Below are positions 21,249 to 23,224 of a stretch of 23,224 nucleotides of DNA, one piece after another. The stretch is from the IMG/VR virus record IMGVR_UViG_3300031857_001447, positions 1 to 23,224 of that record, one strand, 5' to 3'. This DNA is from a virus. The position numbers and the translations under genes were made by a program. Below the pieces are notes generated by a model. That model was not told the DNA's origin, ran no database searches, and saw only the letters and a list, made by a program, of their open reading frames with translations. Position 1 is the stretch's first letter; every line of letters begins with the position of its first letter.

Positions 21249-21844
21249 TGGCAACTAAAAAAGCGGCAGTACCTAAAGAAGAAAAATTTCAAAATATCGA
21301 TTTTGATTTATTCGATGCATTAGCCGCATTGGATAAAAAAGATTATGAATATATTGATAGGTTAACAGATGAACAACAAAGAAAGTTTGTTCCCTATATG
21401 ATGACGCATTGGATGAGTGCTATTAAGGCTAGCGGTGATCTCCAAAGCTATTATCTAGCAAGTACTGAATATCATGCAAACAAACATTTATTCAATGAAT
21501 ATGTGAGTAAGCATCCTAAACTGCAATGGCAGATGTTATGTGCGGCTAGCCCGGGAATGGGGAAACAGTTCCATCAATGGCTACCGCACTTGTCTAGTAA
21601 AGTAACACAGCTTAAAGAAACACCAAAAGAAAAAGATGTACGTGAATATTTTGGTAAGATTTATCCTAAGGCAAGTGAAGCTAACCTATATGCTATTAGC
21701 GAAGCATTTGTAACTGGTCATAAGAAAAAGGTATATCTAGCAAGTAAGTATCCTAATTTAAAACAAGTTGATATAGAAACATTATCGGAAATAGTAACAG
21801 ATAATGAGATCCGACAATATGAAAAAGACAGCGGCAATAGTTGA
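21248..21844 (+). CDS. 62: Clamp loader small subunit (T4 gp62 family)
   Basis: A 198-residue helical protein. In T4, one gp62 joins four gp44 ATPases to load the gp45 sliding clamp for DNA polymerase gp43. The key match is HPKLQWQMLCAASPGMGKQF then HQWLPHL (89-115), which aligns with the T4 gp62 segment NYLMAAVPRGKRYGKWAKLV. PYMMTHWMSAIKASGDLQ and ANKHLF upstream agree with phage gp62 proteins I know. The phrase GMGK is not a Walker A motif here. Length is close to T4 gp62 (187). It is coupled to the gene before, and its 3' end overlaps the zinc-finger gene. The gp44 gene is not in this window. Confidence 0.82.
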   Translation: MATKKAAVPKEEKFQNIDFDLFDALAALDKKDYEYIDRLTDEQQRKFVPYMMTHWMSAIKASGDLQSYYLASTEYHANKHLFNEYVSKHPKLQWQMLCAASPGMGKQFHQWLPHLSSKVTQLKETPKEKDVREYFGKIYPKASEANLYAISEAFVTGHKKKVYLASKYPNLKQVDIETLSEIVTDNEIRQYEKDSGNS

Positions 21845-22523
21845 GTCGAAACACCGATGTGAGTTTTGTAATCGTGAATTCGTAAGAGAACGCACTTTAC
21901 TTAGTCACATATGTGAACAGAAACAACGATGGTTAAATCGTGACATAAAAGGCAACCGACTGGGTTTTCAAAGTTGGTTACAGTTCTATGCAAAGAACTC
22001 TATGAGCCGAAACAAAAACAAGACATATGAAGAATTTATTAAGAGTGCATACTATACCTCTTTTGTGAAGTTTGGTAATTACTGCGGTGAAGTTAATGTA
22101 GTTAATGTTAGTAGATATGTTGATTGGTTACTAAAAGAAAACATTAAGCTAGACAATTGGAGTACTGATTCTAATTACACAACCTTCTTACAAGATTACC
22201 TTCGTAAAGAAGATCCTTTTGATGCAATACATCGTGGTATAGAGCATACGATTGAATTAGCAAAAGAAGCAAACATTCAACCCCGTGATCTATTGAGATA
22301 TGGAAACGCAAACAAGATATGTTATGCTATTACAATCGGAAAGATTAGTCCATGGATGTTGTATCAAAGCGAAAGCGGCACCCGTTTTTTAGATACTTTA
22401 ACTTCAGACCATGTTAAAATGATTATTGATTATATAAACCCAGAGCAATGGGCTATTAAATTTAAGAGAGATACAGAAATTGTCAAACAAATCAAAGAAT
22501 TATTACAAGTTGGTGGGTACTAG
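21804..22523 (+). CDS. Conserved phage protein with N-terminal C2HC-type zinc finger
   Basis: A 239-residue protein. Residues 19-37 give Cys19-x2-Cys22-x12-His35-x-Cys37 (CEFCNREFVRERTLLSHIC), a likely zinc-binding finger that could bind nucleic acid. The remaining 200 residues are helical and not recognised, with segments such as YYTSFVKFGNYCGEVN and GKISPWMLYQSESGT that look conserved. From memory, cyanophages carry similar zinc-finger proteins of unknown role. ATG 21804 overlaps gene 62 by 41 nt. ATG 21819, giving MKKTAAIVESKHRCEFC, is an equally good start. The position after a clamp-loader gene suggests expression with replication proteins. Confidence 0.78.
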   Translation: MRSDNMKKTAAIVESKHRCEFCNREFVRERTLLSHICEQKQRWLNRDIKGNRLGFQSWLQFYAKNSMSRNKNKTYEEFIKSAYYTSFVKFGNYCGEVNVVNVSRYVDWLLKENIKLDNWSTDSNYTTFLQDYLRKEDPFDAIHRGIEHTIELAKEANIQPRDLLRYGNANKICYAITIGKISPWMLYQSESGTRFLDTLTSDHVKMIIDYINPEQWAIKFKRDTEIVKQIKELLQVGGY

Positions 22524-22704
22524 AGTTCGTATTCCATACCAACACAATCATACTGTCGCTAGTTGGAATGAAATTTGTATATGCGCAGTAAACCGATTTG
22601 GATTTCCTGGAGATAAGTATCAAACACACGCTACTGAAGACTATATGGACTTCAACTTCAAAGATGAGAAAGATGCTATTTTATTTGAGTTAACATGTGG
22701 CTGA
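22513..22704 (+). CDS. Small protein of the 'LRW' family (member 3)
   Basis: A 63-residue protein if it starts at GTG 22513. An upstream in-frame TTG at 22480 would give 74 residues but a 44-nt overlap with the zinc-finger gene. The sequence begins MGTRVRIPYQHNHTVASWNE and ends FNFKDEKDAILFELTCG, which fits the family pattern with Thr-Cys in place of Arg-Trp. Predicted layout is strand, helix, then a final strand-helix-strand. The next member starts at GTG 22697, inside the last 8 nt of this gene. Confidence 0.68.
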   Translation: MGTRVRIPYQHNHTVASWNEICICAVNRFGFPGDKYQTHATEDYMDFNFKDEKDAILFELTCG

Positions 22705-22912
22705 CGTTATCCTATACATTACTGCTAAAAGAACTATGGAAATAGGTCATGAGTTGCGATCTATGGGTTGGGTACAAGGTGTTGATTTTGATTATGCTTA
22801 CTATCCAGAGAAGTATGACAGCTTTAGTCATGGCCCTATTGTAAAACGACATTCAAGGTTTACCTTTTACAATGATAGTAATGCCAGTTATTTTATGTTG
22901 AGGTGGGGATGA
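22697..22912 (+). CDS. Small protein of the 'LRW' family (member 4)
   Basis: A 71-residue protein starting at GTG 22697 (MADVILYITAKRTM), overlapping the previous gene by 8 nt. It has an N-terminal strand, a helix (EIGHELRSMGWVQGVDFDY), and ends SRFTFYNDSNASYFMLRWG, the clearest copy of the family signature with the one below. Its stop overlaps the next ATG (22909) in an ATGA junction. Function is unknown. Confidence 0.72.
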   Translation: MADVILYITAKRTMEIGHELRSMGWVQGVDFDYAYYPEKYDSFSHGPIVKRHSRFTFYNDSNASYFMLRWG

Positions 22913-23166
22913 GATTAGAACAAGATATATTAGACACCATGGGTAAACAGATGGCAAAGGAAATGGACTTCCACATAATAGCCGATATGCTAATGGGTAT
23001 TGGTTGGACTAGTGTTGAATTGAACAGATTTCAAAACAATACTCAAGCAGTAGATATAAACCTGTGGACAGAAACTAATTGTACAGGTGAGTGGAAAAAT
23101 GTAAGCACACGTTACATATTTGAGAAAAAACAAGATGCTGAGTGGTTTATATTAAGATGGCGATAA
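22909..23166 (+). CDS. Small protein of the 'LRW' family (member 5)
   Basis: An 85-residue protein. I chose ATG 22909 over the in-frame GTG 22903 because it forms an ATGA overlap with the previous stop and has GAGG (22900-22903) 5 nt upstream. A helical N-terminus (RLEQDILDTMGKQMAKEMD) precedes a strand-helix region, and the end RYIFEKKQDAEWFILRWR carries the family signature. Third member in a row. Its TAA overlaps the next ATG. Confidence 0.75.
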   Translation: MRLEQDILDTMGKQMAKEMDFHIIADMLMGIGWTSVELNRFQNNTQAVDINLWTETNCTGEWKNVSTRYIFEKKQDAEWFILRWR

Positions 23167-23224
23167 TGAAACCTAGTGGTAATTTTGTATCATTACCCGT
23201 AAGAGAAGACCAAATAGATTATGG
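23166..23224 (+). CDS. Start of an unidentified gene (3'-truncated by window edge)
   Basis: The ATG at 23166 overlaps the preceding TAA (TAATG). The frame stays open to the window end, giving 19 complete residues (MKPSGNFVSLPVREDQIDY). This is too short to identify. It is included because the overlap matches the coupling style of its neighbours. Confidence 0.5.
   Translation, partial: MKPSGNFVSLPVREDQIDY

Noticed and set aside
21248-21844. GMGK in the gp62-like protein as a Walker A ATP-binding motif
   Set aside because: There is no Walker B or P-loop context. The segment aligns better with the conserved non-ATPase region of gp62.

Overview
The window reads as one piece of a T4-like (tevenvirinae-type) lytic myophage genome. 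The case rests on linked, recognisable T4-family proteins: large terminase gp17, single-stranded DNA-binding protein gp32, recombinase UvsX and its mediator UvsY, helicase UvsW, and clamp-loader small subunit gp62, plus a phage thymidylate synthase. The DNA is A+T-rich. Genes are packed with ATGA or TAATG overlaps, and all but one lie on the + strand. Two outer-membrane-type lipoproteins and a spanin-like membrane protein imply a Gram-negative host. The host cannot be named from the sequence. No tRNA genes, CRISPR array or insertion sequence were seen.

Layout. (1) 1-3592: a truncated gene, two conserved unknowns (one with an AT-hook tail), thymidylate synthase, a small-protein family member and a nucleotide-sugar epimerase-like SDR enzyme. 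(2) 3597-5027: a lysis-type cassette (two-membrane-segment, coiled-coil i-spanin candidate followed by two lipoproteins), then an exported thermonuclease-like protein on the - strand. (3) 5117-9582: a tail-fibre-like structural protein, a small basic protein whose N-terminus looks like the capsid-targeting leader of T4 internal head proteins, a methyltransferase, a free-standing GIY-YIG homing endonuclease, a small protein in the usual small-terminase position, and the large terminase. (4) 9608-12187: a modular 859-residue protein of unknown function with a Pro/Ala-rich linker. (5) 12349-15429: gp32, a BPSL0761-like protein, uvsX, an acidic 82-residue protein and uvsY, the recombination-dependent replication core. 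(6) 15439-18038: unknowns and an AAA+ ATPase, driven by three near-consensus sigma70-type promoters and closed by a strong intrinsic terminator. (7) 18178-23224: a HARP-like protein translationally coupled to UvsW, a conserved unknown, gp62, a zinc-finger protein, and a tandem run of very small related proteins running off the end.

Two transcription systems can be read. Sigma70-like promoters (TTGACA, 16-17 bp, TATAAT-like) precede gp32 and three genes of the 16.2-17.0 kb block. T4-late-like TAAATA boxes precede structural, lysis and nuclease genes. Three of these boxes sit 21-22 nt upstream of a start codon with a Shine-Dalgarno between, including a divergent pair around 5050-5095. Several other genes lack a Shine-Dalgarno and have a TAAATA-type box only 4-7 nt before the start.

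The best leads for something new are: a five-member family of tiny proteins sharing a C-terminal F-x-L-[RK]-[WF]-like signature, with three in a row at the right end; a HARP-like domain encoded separately from, but coupled to, the UvsW fork-remodelling helicase; a candidate ejected internal head protein; and RNA structures in the gp32 leader and in the homing endonuclease leader that may be regulatory.
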